Shown: positions 32,460 through 44,004, numbered from the stretch's first letter. The stretch is DNA of 64,000 bases from Diogma glabrata (GCA_963693315.1 OY856187.1:380655306-380719305); one strand, 5' to 3'. Notes: generated by a model not told the origin, from the letters alone. A program made the numbers and translations.

Positions 32460-32725
32460 AATTTCCTTGTTTTGACACACTTGACGATTTTTTTGACACA
32501 CTTCCGGTACAGTTATCGAACACATCGTCCTTTCGCCTCTTTCCATTGAGTAAACCTGTTTTTAGAAAAAAAAATTTTCAAATCCGTCCAGCGGTTTTCT
32601 AGATTTCGTAGGTTGTGACGGCCGGACGGCCGGACGGCCTACAGACAGACATACATTTTTTTTTTGCTATTTTAGAATCAGTAGGTCCTAAAACGTCGAG
32701 AAATGCCAAAAAAAGTGGGGGTAAG
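32460..32725 (+). repeat. transposable-element tail with GACGG repeats
   Basis: TTTTGACACACTTGACGA, ATCCGTCCAGCGGTTTTC, GTTGTGACGGCCGGACGG, ACAGACAGACATAC and TCAGTAGGTCCTAAAACGTC follow one another. This 'tttcaaatccgtccagcggtttt...gacggac...' pattern is common at the ends of insect repeats. Non-coding. Confidence 0.5.
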
Positions 32726-32939
32726 AATTTCACATTCGCTCGTTCAATGTTCTGATATATAAAAGTAACATTTGGTTTTTTACAACCCTAATTGTAATTG
32801 TATTATGCTTAGCAGAATAAAATGAACACCTTTAATTTTATTCTGTTGCGCAATGATTTTTGAATCTGTGTTACACAATTAAACAATTTATTTGACTATA
32901 TCGAACTCTGCAATTTTTTTGATTGTGTCTTATAAATAT

Positions 32940-33295
32940 TTTAATTGCATTTTAAAACTTTAAAAACTTTAAAATTTAACTTTACTGCCGCTATGGAGAA
33001 GGTTGAAGTATTAATTTTTTGTAGTAAAGTAACGCCATTTCTTTTTCATTTTTTTACGGTGGCAGCAAAGTGTCGCCATTTTCTTTCCGTTTTTTATGGC
33101 AGTAAAGTAACAATACATTTTTATAAAACAAATTGACGTGTTCATATATATTAAACATTTCCAAAACGTTTGCTGAAAAAATAATATATTTAATTCATAG
33201 TCAAAGTCACTTTTTCTGTCGGCCTACTAAAGCCTACCGGCCGCTAAACTTTAGACTCAACAAACAAGTACCACTTTAGCTCCTAATTAAATAAT
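32940..33295 (-). repeat. relative of the 18.6-19.1 kb repeat
   Basis: Contains ACTTTACTGCCGCTATGG, GGTGGCAGCAAAGTG and ATGGCAGTAAAGTAAC. Then CTTTTTCTGTCGGCC, CCTACCGGCCGC and ACCACTTTAGCTCCTAATTA, the reverse complement of the palindrome tip at 18578. It is a reverse-oriented, diverged copy of the palindrome-plus-minisatellite unit. Confidence 0.55.
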
Positions 33296-34430
33296 GTACT
33301 ATCGCTCTCATTCAAAATTCACAAAACAATAAATTCAAACTAATGCACATGTTTCTCTCTCTCTCGAATAATAAACAACCAAAGGCATACTATGATTTCA
33401 TTTGAATTAAATTTACTATGTACAAAATATTTGTTTTTTGTATGATTGTTTTTTAATTTCTTATCAGTGCAAAATTTAATTTCTTTACTGAAAGTAATTT
33501 TATTTTTAAATTACCAAACAATCAAATATGAAATAAAACTTAATTAATCTACGGGTGTGCATGCCGTGTGAAATACGAGTTAATGTGAGATATCACATAC
33601 CACTGCAATAGCAGCAATCTCTCACTAGCCTAGATGATATCATAGGGGTGCTGGTAGTTAAGAAATGTTCCCTGACGATAGTAAGCTATTACTTGCTCGG
33701 AGAAACGAGCCTCCATGTTACTTTATATATGGACTTTAATTCCAGTAAAAAAAATTGTAGAATTATTAGTACCAAAAATTAAAATAATATTCATTGTCCT
33801 TTCTTCTATTTGTTTAATTTTTGTATATTTGAATTCTAAAATAATTCAATTTAAATTAAAACATGCTAATCTGTCGGAAGGATGATATTTTTACTTTTAC
33901 TCGAGAGTAAAATATTTCATCATTGAACATTTACACAATAAAGTACTATTAAGGCCGACCAAATCAAATTTTAATAAAAAATTTACTTCAAAATATTAAT
34001 CGCTACTTCATTTTTACTGCCTAACCGGTCAGCAGTATTGAGGTCGGGCGCTAAACAAAAGACAGTAAAGTTTCATCGCCCAACTTTTAAAAAGTAGTCG
34101 TCAGAAGTAGCCGTATTACATATTTAGCCGTTTTATATCTTCTTCTTTTCTATCAAGACACATAGGTAAAAGTTTTAGTTCGATCTTGTTTTTGACTGTT
34201 ATAAGTTTGTTGAACCCCTGAAAATAAGACGTAGCAAATTAGAAAACAGGCAAAGTTGTCAGATATCAGTCTTTTCAAAAAATATTAATTAATTAAAATA
34301 AATAAAATCGTTTGTTGTAGCTTTCAATTTAATTTGTCAAACATTTATATTTGTTACAAAAATTTTGATATTTTTTATTTATTTAAATTTTGACGTCTTA
34401 ACCGTCTTACTTACGTAAGAATACAGTCAG
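33296..34430. other. AT-rich intergenic DNA
   Basis: No gene recognised. A (CT)n tract lies at 33354-33365. Around 33930-34110, GTCAGCAGTATTGAGGTCGG and GACAGTAAAGTTTCATCGCC may be a distant relative of the preceding repeat. Confidence 0.5.
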
Positions 34431-34431
34431 T

Positions 34432-35285
34432 CAGACCAAAACTTAGGTTACAACTCTAGCGAAGTATAAAAAAAAAATTTACATAAGGTTACCGAGAAAT
34501 TAATTAACTAAACCTGAATCTATTAAATATATGTTTATGTAAATTTTTTGTTTTTATACTTCGCTAGAGTTGTAACCTAATTTTTGGTTTATATTCAACG
34601 TTGACATTTTTTGGTAGTTTATCTAGTCGGCTAGCCCTGATGAGAATGATAAACTTTTTAAAGTTTAAAATTTTCTCATTGGTTCGAAACTAGATCGGTC
34701 GAAAATTGTATGTATTGCAGAAAGGGTCATAATTTGCATCAAAATTTTTTAGATTCAGTTCTTATATTATTCTTGATGGGATATTTTCCATCGCGGTGAT
34801 GTTATATCACAAATAATTTACTGAATTAATTGTTGATTATGTGTCAATAGACACAAGGGAAGACTAGCCATCTTCTTCTCACCGATATGAGTTTGTTATT
34901 CAATACTAGTATGTCTAGAGTATAACAAAACAGTGATCACCAGAGAAATTAATTGACTAACCCTGAATCTATTAAATATATGTTTATTTAAATTTTTTGT
35001 TTTCATACTTCGCTAGAGTTGTAACCTAATTTTTGGTTTATATTCAACGTTGACATTTTTTGGTAGTTTATCTAGTCGGCTAGCCCTGATGAGAATGATA
35101 AACTTTTTAAAAGTTTAAAATTTTCTCATTGGCTCGAAACTAGATCGGTCGAAAATTGTATGTATTGCAAAAAGTTTCATAATTTGCACCACAATTTTTT
35201 TAGATTCAGTTCTTATATTATTCTTGATGGGATATTTTCCATCGGTGTGATGTTATATCACAAATAATTTACTGAATTAACAATT
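34432..35285. repeat. 449 bp tandem repeat with terminal inverted motif
   Basis: A unit starting GAGAAATTAATTAAC at 34494 recurs at 34943 and again at about 40170. Each contains CTTCGCTAGAGTTGTAACCT, GTCGGCTAGCCCTGATGAGA, ACTAGATCGGTCGAAAATTG and TTGATGGGATATTTTCCATC. The left end (AGGTTACAACTCTAGCGAAG, 34445-34464) is the reverse complement of that motif, so a ~155 bp inverted repeat opens the block. Non-coding. Confidence 0.75.
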
Positions 35286-35324
35286 GAAAATTTTTTCGAA
35301 AATTTACAGTTCGGTGGCAGGAAT

Positions 35325-35640
35325 ATGAATAATAGTGGTGCTACTTCAATAATAACAGTTATTCAACGATCACCTGTTTATTACTGGTGCAACTGTTTTT
35401 GTAGTTATTTAACAATCAAGGAGATTTGATTTATTAATTTAATTTATTTCTTATATATTCATCATAAGATTAAACTAAGTAAGATGATCTGTTAATTAGG
35501 AACCATCATGGGGTGAGTAAAAAATTGTTTATTGTTCTTGTTATTTAAATGTAATATAGAAGTGTAGAAAAGGGTGTGAATATGATGATCTGGGCTTCTT
35601 CGGTCTTTGGAGTCATCAGACTCCCTCTTTTTTGTTCCAC
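35325..35640 (+). repeat. minisatellite-family relative, third copy
   Basis: TTATTCAACGATCACCTGTT, TACTGGTGCAACTG and TATTTAACAATCAAGG match the unit of the repeat at 49.86-50.30 and 63.51-63.79 kb. Then ATCATGGGGTGAGTAAA and GGGCTTCTTCGGTCTTTGGA parallel the tail seen at 63.83-64.0 kb. Confidence 0.5.
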
Positions 35641-35646
35641 ATTTTT

Positions 35647-36285
35647 GAAGTGAAACTTCTTTATCGGCGTATTAGAGAAATTTTATAGCAGTATAAACAA
35701 AAAATCGTCATGATTTTTTGGTTACGGTTAATGGTTAATATTCGCAAATATACGATACAATTCGATTATGACACACATATCAATATCAAGTCATTCATTT
35801 GTTCATTTGTTATTATATTTATATATTTTTTATTCACTTATTCAGTTCAGTCTCGTACTAAATGTTATATGAGTTGGATGTGCATATAGATTTTAATTTT
35901 GTTTTGGTAATTTTATTTTTATTTTTTTTTGTTAAGGCAATGAATATTATAAAAGATAAAAGCTTTATTTTCTATTTATAGATTTTAATTTTGTTTTGGT
36001 AATAAGTTTTTATATCGGGAAGAACTTAAAGCGGCTTTATATATAAACAAAGAAAATTATGTTGGTGGTTAAATTAGTAGTAGGTTTTGTGGTATGAGTT
36101 GAATTTAAATATAATAACTTTACAATGTAATCTTTTACCGTGGGCAAAATTTAAAGAAGCAGAAACATTCATAAAGTTTAATCTGAAAATGTTAATTGTG
36201 AAAATATTTTCCAAATTAATTTCAGATTATTGAGAGATGTTATAAATAGTAGACAAATGATATGTCATAAAGAAGTTTCACTTCT
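35647..36285. repeat. possible MITE with GAAGTGAAACTTC ends
   Basis: GAAGTGAAACTTCTTTAT at 35647 is inverted as ATAAAGAAGTTTCACTTC near 36265. The interior is AT-rich, with a 36 bp direct repeat (GATTTTAATTTTGTTTTGGT at ~35891 and ~35983). No target duplication seen. Confidence 0.4.
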
Positions 36286-36419
36286 TACCTGTGTACTCTG
36301 GTACACACACTGCTTTTTTTAAATTGCAATTATACAGTCTCTGTTGCGTGTATATCTGTTCATTTGTACTGGATAAGGGGGAATATTTCTTCTTGAACTC
36401 ACATGACTGAAGCTTTTCG

Positions 36420-36825
36420 GATTTCAATCTACTCGTTTGATTCCTGCTAGTGAAACACTAGAATGGCCAGTGTTTATCACAATCAGTCCAGAAATGGCAA
36501 GCCCAAATTGCAATAAATCTGACAATGGCCTGTTCTGGACCTGAATTAGAATAGACTCTTAGGGTTAACCTTATTTAATTATAGCCGACCCTGATTTGGT
36601 TTTTCGTATTTGACCCCTAGTTGAGCAACCTGATCAGGGCCTATAGTACGAAATACCTTGCTAGGGTTTACTCTATTTAATGGTATGCGAACTTGGTCGA
36701 AGCTCGATCCAATAATCTCAATAAGGACCTAATAGGGCAAAAGCTGTACATTCATGATCAGGGCCTAATCGAACTAGTGAAAACCTGATCAGGTCCTGAA
36801 AAATTTCTGCTCGGGTAGGTTTTGT
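36420..36825. repeat. repeat rich in TGATCAGG palindromes
   Basis: CCTGATCAGGGCC, CATGATCAGGGCC and CCTGATCAGGTCC recur at 36630-36800 with GGGTTAACC and TAGGGTTTACTC motifs, ending TTTCTGCTCGGGTAGG. Looks like the body of a dispersed non-coding element. Confidence 0.4.
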
Positions 36826-38149
36826 TTTGTTGAAATGTATTAATTTTAATTTTAAAAATTGACTTAATATTGGTATTGAATTATTACGAGCAGATAAGGG
36901 ATAACTTTTTATCTGTAGGTAGTACGTGATTTATTATAAGGAGCGACTTTTTGTAAAAAAAAATCTGGATTTGTTTATGGAGAGAATTTAATATCCGTTT
37001 GTTCGTTTTTGAAAATAAGGCTTTTACGAATTTCAAAAGATCAAGCTACTTTTTACCTTTCAGTTATGCAATCGGCGTATAAAAAATATTACACTTCTCA
37101 ATTGTTTTTTTTATTTTACCAGCATTTATTGCTTTACAAGATTTTGTGGCATATTTTTGTTCTAAAACGCATAGAGTTTATATTTGGCTTTTGACTAAGT
37201 TTGTCTATGAAATTCATTTAACGCAAGAGGAAATTAGTTTAACGCAACTAGCAAGAGAAAATTAAATTGATGGTCACTTTGTTTTCTACAAAAACTTTGG
37301 TGAAAAGTTTTGTGTTTATTGCTTATTGCTTTTGTTGCTTGCAATCAATAGAATAGATTCAACTCTCTTTAGAAATTTTCAATCGAAAATAGATCTTTTA
37401 TTAGCTTTCCTGCAAAAACTTAATTTATTTGGACTAGGTGATTACAGTGACCATAGATTGTATCGCTACATGTATGATTTTGATAGATACTGAACTCAAA
37501 TACTGAAGTAGTGTAACTAATGGTAATTTTAAATTGACCGATTGACTGATTTTTTTTTTCAATAGTTTTGATAAAATTATGTTGACTATTTGTTAAGTGA
37601 AGAAACAAGTTAAATTGTCTATCGGTCTCAGTCAATTAAACCTAAGCAAAGGAAACAGATGCGATCCCTTTGGAAGTCCCTCAATAAACTTGAAAGACCG
37701 AACTTATTACCGACAATAAAATAATTTTGTTCGACACAGATTCTGTGTATTTGTGTTAGTTATGTTCTAAGAACCGTTGATCTGTCTAAGTTAAGTGTAC
37801 AGAAGGATTGATTATTTTTGAAATTATATTATTAAAAATGCCAATGGCAACTGAGGTGAGCCAACTTGCTACATCAAATGATACTAACTTAGGATTGGAA
37901 GAGACTTGATGTTTGGATCTTGGTGATCTTCTTGGTATCGAGTTCTTTATGGAATGATCAGACACAAAATTGCTCAGTTCGGTGAAAATTTTGTTGAATT
38001 TTAGACACAATATGTATGGAGAAGTATTCGTTTGTATTTATGAAATAGGGGAAATCTGAAATTAAGATAATCTGATGTGTTCATTTGCTTAAATAGAATG
38101 TATACCATACTACCAATGTGTACCAAATTTGTTTTAGAAAGGATGCTTT
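36826..38149. other. AT-rich intergenic DNA
   Basis: No gene supported. A minus-strand frame at 37786-38010 contains NSIPRRSPRSKHQVSSNPK and looks more coding-like than its neighbours, but has no recognised domain. Confidence 0.4.
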
Positions 38150-38800
38150 CATGTTTACTGATTATATTATAAATTGTATCAAATTTGTTGGTCGATTACG
38201 ATTGGAGTTAAGTAAGGTTGGTAAAGAATAAGCAAAATTCATTTGCGACGATGTATCAAAAACAAAGGACATGCAAATAAAATAAAAAACTGCAGCCTTT
38301 CTTAAAAGAGTCGCCATTTAGGGCCCTATTTGAGCTCTGACAAATTTATGCTCGGTTAATTTTGAAGAAAATTTCATCAAATTTTTTGGCGGATTACGTT
38401 CCGAGTCAAGGTTAGTACAGTGTAAATTAAACACATTTTTAGTAAAATATCAAAACCGAAGAGTATAAAAATTATACAAAAAATTGCATTCTTCCTTAAA
38501 ACATCCACTTTTTATATGAGAAGTTAACCGATTTCAAAAAAAATTGTTTTAAATTTTGCACTCCTCTCAATACACAGAGGTACAAATTATTTCAGGAAGG
38601 TCGCCATATTTTTCATTTCATACGCATGAAATTTGTTACACTTATGAATTTTTTTTAATAAATTTATTTAAAACTTTCAAAGTTAAGGGGGAAAAGCGAT
38701 TCGAACTAAAAACACGTTTTGATGACAACCCAAGACCAAAGAATCTAAAAATTAAAGAAAAATTGCAATTTTCCCCAAAAAATCAGGCTTGCATATGACA
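38150..38800 (+). repeat. degenerate tandem repeat, ~220-270 bp units
   Basis: Three diverged units, each with AAGTTAAG/AAGGTTAGT-like starts, a stretch of ATCAAAACC(A/G)AAG, AAAAATT..ACAAAAAATTGCA, a CTTAAAA..(G/C)CA block and a region around TTTCATCAAATTTTTTGGCG. Identity is low, so the limits are approximate. Confidence 0.4.
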
Positions 38801-39225
38801 CCTATCTAAAAAACCGTTATGTTTTTTCCAAACGATTTTTAGCATTTTAAATGGATAAAATAAATTTTGATTTGTCTTCTAACGCAAGCTATTTTAATTT
38901 TTTATTTTTAAAATTTTAACTAACCACCTAATGGTCGATAGGCCGAAAGGACTCATATTTTCCTAGAAATCGTTTCTATTGTTCCATGCATGCCAGATAT
39001 ATTGATAACAAAAACTAATATAAGATTTTTTTAACAAAAGAAGTTCTTCAAACCAAATTTTTCTCATATTTCTTATACATTTCTTAATTTTCATATTCTA
39101 TCATTTAACATTTCTTTAAAAATAAAAACTCGTGAGATTTTTCGTCTTTATCCTTATTTGAATTTAATCCAATGAAACTCTCAACAATGTAATCACATCA
39201 TTGCTTTTAAGCAACCACATTTCAA
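38801..39225. other. AT-rich intergenic DNA
   Basis: Nothing recognised. Confidence 0.5.
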
Positions 39226-39229
39226 TTAC

Positions 39230-39257
39230 ACTGATAATTTCCCTAGGGAAATTATCA
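39230..39257. other. perfect 28 bp palindrome
   Basis: CTGATAATTTCCC followed by its exact reverse complement around CTAG. A broken paralogue (CTGATAATTTCCTACC...AATTATCAG) is at about 39849-39877. Confidence 0.75.
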
Positions 39258-40059
39258 GTAGTAATTTCCCAAGCGTGGTGAGAATTCGAAATAATTTTCC
39301 AAAATTTTATGAGAATTAGTGGTATGTCAAGTTAGCTAAATAACTAAAAATTTTAAGACATTTATAATACAATTAATTACATAACTTGTACAAAAAAATT
39401 AAATATTCGTGATAATTATCATAATGATATTATCAGTGTATTTTGTAATTAAACTAAGATTGGCTAAATTCAATGATGTCATTACATGTTAGAGAATTTC
39501 AATGGGTTAATATCAAATAAAAATAAAGAAATAAATTTTCACGAATATTTTATTTTTTTTTTTCTGAAATCTGAATTAATAAAATTATAAATTAATAAAT
39601 GTCTTAAAATTTTTAGTTAAAAGCAAATTGTTTAAATTTTTTTGTTAAGTTGACAAAAAACTTCTCAACGAACTTTCCACGACCGATGATAAATTCTCAA
39701 AACTTTTTTGCAAATTCCTAAGGCAAGTGGTATAGATTATAGCTCTCGACCTATGGCATCGGGCTATTACTAATTGTCTTGCTTTACAAATTTTTGCAAA
39801 ATATTATTTCGAAATATAACGGCCCTAGGAAAATTACTACTGATAATTTCCTACCGCAATTATCAGTTGTCATTTCCCAAGAGCCACAATGGTTCAAAAC
39901 GCATTAAAACACGCGCATAAGTGAAAAAAAAATTTATCTGCATGTTTTTGCATATTATAGAGATAATTCAATATTATTGCAAAGAATGCCCGAAAAAACC
40001 GAAAATAATGCCATAATTCAAAATAATAATAATAAAATTTCATGTTTTCATGTGTCATG

Positions 40060-40450
40060 TGTCAATAGACACAATCGACACAAGTGAAGACTAGTCATCC
40101 TCTTCTCACCGATACAAGTTTGTTATTCAATACTAGAATGTCTAGAGTATAACAAAACAGTGATCACCAGAGAAATTAATTGACTAAACCTGAATTTATT
40201 AAATATATGTTTATGTAAATTTTTTGTTTTTACACTTCGCTAGAGTTGTAACCTAATTTTTGGTTTATACTCATTAGCGTTGACATTTTTTGGTAGAGTT
40301 GACCTAGTCGGCTAGCCCTGATGAGAATGATAAACTTTTTTAAAGCTTAAAATTTTCTCATTGGTTCGAAACTAGATCGCTCTAAAATTGTATGGATTGC
40401 AAAAAGTTTCATAATTTGCACCATAATTTTTTAGATTCAGTTCTTACACT
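40060..40450 (+). repeat. 449 bp-family repeat, third copy
   Basis: Matches 34840-35200: GACTAGTCATCCTCTTCTCA, CAGTGATCACCAGAGAAATT, CTTCGCTAGAGTTGTAACCT and GTCGGCTAGCCCTGATGAGA in the same order. It is cut on its right by the MITE region. Confidence 0.75.
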
Positions 40451-40481
40451 TCAAGAATTAGTATTTACACGAAAAAAATAC

Positions 40482-40900
40482 TAATGCTGTGTGCCTCACA
40501 CCAACTTTTCATTTCATACCCAAGTTGCGCTATTGACCACCAGGCGGCGGACGAAAAGTCTCCTCGTCAGCTTGCTTTTCAATTTAGTTGTCAATTCATT
40601 TAAACGTCAATATATTTAAAAAAAATGGAAAATAATTCAAATTTATACAAAAGAAAATATTTGGTATGATGTAAGTATTTTAAAAAAAACAAGCTCTCAA
40701 ATACAATTTCATTATCATCCTCCATTTTGACAATGTTTACAAATTTTGACATTTAAAAAGATTCTAATTTAAATATAAGGTCAGGCACAGGTTGTACCTT
40801 TGATACGAGTGGCATCTACGAATAGCATATGTGCACTAGCAATTAATTTAGAAAAGTCAGTGATTTAGCAAAAAATACTAGTGTGAGGCACACAGCATAA
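40482..40900. mobile_element. MITE with TAA target duplication
   Basis: The element is 40485-40897 (413 bp) with ends TGCTGTGTGCCTCACAC and GTGTGAGGCACACAGCA, flanked by TAA at 40482-40484 and 40898-40900. A 3 bp TAA duplication fits PIF/Harbinger-type MITEs. No coding capacity. Confidence 0.75.
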
Positions 40901-40977
40901 ACATCCACGTAAAATTATTAAAAAGGGAGCAAAATAACTATGCGTGTGTTTTAATAGGTTTTGAACCATTGTGGGCG

Positions 40978-41565
40978 GTAATAATTCGAAATAATTTTTT
41001 GCCAAAAATTTCGAAAGCAAATATATTGATAAAAGCACGAGGTCGTAGGACGAGGACTTTTATCTTCAAATGCACAGCATGTTTGATTGAAAAACTATGG
41101 GTTTCTATTGATTAAATATTATATTTATATTTGTGCTGAACACAATAACAGTAATCACTCGTATTTCTATAAAAAATTCTACAAAATTGCATTTGTTGAT
41201 ATATGTAGTTTTTCGTACACTGCCTTAGATTTTTGGGGTAAAATATTTTGTACTGCGTTTTCTGTTTTCTCTGATATGTGTGGAGGAGTCGATGGTTAAT
41301 TCTTTTATAGTTCTTCGTTATTTATCAGGTGTAGAAAAAATAGCGTATGCCACTTTCATGTAATGGTTATTAATACATAATCGTTGCATAATATACTATT
41401 ATTTCACAAGTCGTTTTCACTTTTTATTTATTTTTCATTTTAGAAGAAAAATTACTGTTCGATATTAGGTGAGTTGTAAAGAAAGTGATTCAGACTAAGG
41501 AAATATTTATAGATATTAAGAGTATTTCTATACTATCATAGCAAATAATATTTAAAATATCTTAC
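40978..41565. other. elongase gene 3' side: intron or flank
   Basis: Downstream of the elongase exons (minus strand) no further elongase exon could be recognised. A minus-strand stretch at about 41232-41330 reads ELTIDSSTHIRENRKRSTKY before a stop and could be a C-terminal tail, but this is weak. Confidence 0.35.
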
Positions 41566-41702
41566 AATTTGTAGTTCTGTCATGTATTTCTTCCACCATA
41601 AATACTTTTGATACTGCGGTCCCATTGCTGATACCATATAATAAAAATACATACACACATGAACAAAATTATTTAAAATATTTGGAAATGTTGCATTGCC
41701 TC
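41566..41702 (-). CDS. very-long-chain fatty acid elongase (ELO), exon B
   Basis: The downstream exon of the pair, 137 bp, phase 1 at its start. The acceptor is TTTTTGTAG at 41703 and the donor ATT|GTAAGA at 41565. It reads GGNATFPNILNNFVHVCMYF, YYMVSAMGPQYQKYLWWKKY and MTELQI. NSFVH..MY.YY...A.GP...KYLWWKKY is the conserved block after the histidine box in ELO proteins. ELO enzymes are multi-pass endoplasmic reticulum membrane proteins that condense malonyl-CoA with long acyl-CoA in chain elongation. Later exons with the last membrane segments are not found nearby. Confidence 0.9.
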
Positions 41703-41770
41703 CTACAAAAATAAATTAAATATAAATAATAATCTTAAAACAATTGACCTTGACCTAATGTTCTACTTAC
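41703..41770 (-). other. 68 bp intron of the elongase gene
   Basis: Starts GTAAGT and ends TTTTTGTAG on the minus strand; AT-rich; typical short insect intron joining the two exons in phase (GCTG/GAGGC). Confidence 0.85.
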
Positions 41771-41933
41771 CAGCCATGAATTTGACTAATATCCATGCTT
41801 CCATTGGAGTAAGTGAATGATGATATAGGTGCAACCATGTGATTTGTGATTTTTTTTTCCTTAAAACAAAGAATATTGTGTCTGCGAATTCTGTTAGTTT
41901 TGAAAAATAGTAAACATAGCACAACAACAACAT
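41771..41933 (-). CDS. very-long-chain fatty acid elongase (ELO), exon A
   Basis: 163 bp between acceptor TTTCAG (41934-41939) and donor G|GTAAGT. It reads [40 protein letters not shown] and [21 protein letters not shown] fits the K..E..DT motif, and HLYHH (41817-41831) is the HXXHH histidine box that defines the family. The frame is intact across the splice, with no stops, so this is probably a functional host gene rather than a pseudogene. The codon ATG at the exon start is not the true start: N-terminal exons must lie upstream (higher coordinates) and were not recognised within 42-49 kb. Confidence 0.92.
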
Positions 41934-42330
41934 CTGAAAGTAAATAAATTTTTTAAATTAGTAATAAAAAATTAAATTGAAAAAAAAAAAATGTTTAATT
42001 GAGAGAAAGTGGATAGTAAAATAAAAATGTTTCAAGGCTATTAAATATATTAAGATAAACACCAATCGTTAATCTTTCGTTAGATAATATTGTGCCATTA
42101 AATAAATTTTCAGACATTTACACGTCACATGTGAGATCTTTCTTGTTATAAGTAAACCAAATGTTGGGCGGCAATAAATCTATGAATGATAAATCAAAAT
42201 TATGTGTGGTGCAAATATTTAGTTAAATGTAGTAAAATGTATATTTTTAGTTTAGAAGGTTAACCGTTGTGAACTCTGATCAATGAAGTGATAATTTTTG
42301 AGCTATTAATATCAAAATTCTTGTTTTTTA
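41934..42330. other. elongase upstream intron or flank
   Basis: AT-rich; no exon recognised on either strand. Confidence 0.4.
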
Positions 42331-42332
42331 GG

Positions 42333-42460
42333 AGCTGTACATAAATGTTTTGGTGGAATTAAAATTAATATTATAAATGACGCCACACCTGACGACCCAG
42401 CTTACATACAGTTCATAAATCTGCTACTTCAATATGGCGCCCAAAGAGAAAATACTTGAT
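42333..42460 (+). other. coding-like stretch, unknown
   Basis: After TTTTTTAG the plus strand reads GAVHKCFGGIKINIINDATP and DDPAYIQFINLLLQYGAQRE before a stop. The acceptor-like start and residue mix suggest an exon or TE relic. No family recognised. Confidence 0.2.
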
Positions 42461-42550
42461 CAGAAATAATTCAAACACAAACCTTACTACCTGCGCTTCC
42501 ACATTCAATAATACACATCCCACATTCAATAGTACAAAAATAATACCACA

Positions 42551-42700
42551 ATGCCGACTGGCAAGTTAAAAACTATAAAACAACAACCATTAACACCTGC
42601 TGACAGATTTAAATTACAGACGACGAATAATCTGACGCCAAGCACTAACTCTCCGGTTCCTTTCAAAAAAAATATGTGTTACTTTTTTCACACAAAATAA
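42551..42700 (+). other. 49-codon open frame, unknown
   Basis: ATG at 42551, reading MPTGKLKTIKQQPLTPADRF, then QTTNNLTPSTNSPVPFKKN and stopping near 42700. Polar, proline- and threonine-containing, with varied codons. Could be the start of a TE gag-like ORF or an orphan; no homology recognised. Confidence 0.2.
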
Positions 42701-42714
42701 GATGCTGGTCCAAA

Positions 42715-42860
42715 ATAGTACATTATATACCGAGGTGATAAAGTAAATTTTCTACATTGAGGTGGATATTAATTCGCGAGAAACGAAGTTTCGAGCGAAT
42801 TAAGCACCGAAATGGAGAAAATTTTCTTCACCGAGGCTTATATACTATTTTTTTTACTAC
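42715..42860. repeat. short palindromic MITE-like element
   Basis: TATATACCGAGGTGATAAAG at the left is matched by CTTCACCGAGGCTTATATAC at the right in inverted sense. The centre TTCGCGAGAAACGAAGTTTC / GAGCGAATTA is itself palindromic. Confidence 0.55.
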
Positions 42861-44004
42861 TTGATATAAAAAATGCACTAAAACTCTTAATTATTCACAA
42901 AATAAAATGTCAATTAATAAGCAAATGGTGAATAAATAAAAATTTTGATTTGGTGAAACATTGTGTATCATATCATTGGATTGCGTATTGGATATTTATT
43001 ATTCAGGGCTGCTTAGTTAGAAATTTATTTTCAATTAATTTTCTTAAAACTATATAAAAATCACATATGCTTTGCATTAAAAAATATAGCTTTTATTTAT
43101 TTTTGACATGAATTGAATTGAATTGAAAATCTATTCAATATTGTTGACCCAAATTTAGAATTTTTTTAGTCTACAACTCACAACTAAACTAAATTTCAAC
43201 AGAATTCTGTTTAACACGAATTAAAATTTCAAATAAACTAAACTATAGTTACAAAGAAGTTTTTGCATTCATTCATTATTTATTAAATTATTATTATTAA
43301 AATAAAATCAAAACGCTTTTTATTTTTTAATATATTATTATTATTTTAGGAAGAAACTAAAAAAATTCAAAGATGAACTCAGTTAACAAACGAACAAAAA
43401 TTATATTTTCATTATTTACTAAGGTGCTAAAATACTTATTATTAGGTGTGGGGAATAATTATTAGTAACCTTAGCTGAGAAAAATAACTTTTGTCTTGGG
43501 TTTTTGAGTAAATAATTGAAATTTCTCATGCAAGTAGTAAAAAAAAAATATTTTCAGAGAAAGTGTTAGAAATTGGATTTTTTCCATTTTTATGTAGAGT
43601 TAATTCAAACTCTACATAAAAATTTCCCCAACATCGCTCGTTACATACATCGCTCATAGAATAAACAAACAAGCACAGCGGTGTTAGTAATCGAATGTTG
43701 ATGCACCCTAAGGAAATATGTCAGCTGACTTTAAGATTAAAATTTAATAAAGTTGTAAAATTTATTGTAGTAATAAATCAAAACTAATTAAATATAATTA
43801 AATATACAAGTATTTACTTATAGACAAGACATAATTATTGTAATTTTATTAAATATTCTATTTGATACGATCATAACTTTAAAAATTCCAATTTAATTGT
43901 AGAAAAGACATTGAATAAACTCTAAAAAATAAGACTTGTTAAATACAAAATTGACATACAATCGAAGTGAGCATAAAAACAACTTGTAATTGATTGCTTG
44001 TCAG
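42861..44004. other. AT-rich intergenic DNA
   Basis: No gene. A hairpin TTTTTATGTAGAGTT-AATTC-AAACTCTACATAAAAA lies at about 43590-43625. Confidence 0.5.

Larger units (their letters stand above)
39879..40977. mobile_element. nested non-autonomous element with inverted ends
   Basis: CCACAATGGTTCAAAACGCA at the left pairs with the right end (AGGTTTTGAACCATTGTGG), and AAAACACGCGCATA pairs with TATGCGTGTGTTTT. The flanks, joined, resemble the undisturbed sequence at 39258-39305 (AATTTCCCAAG / AATTCGAAATAATTTT), which gives an approximate empty site. Inside are a third 449 bp-repeat copy and a MITE. Confidence 0.6.
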
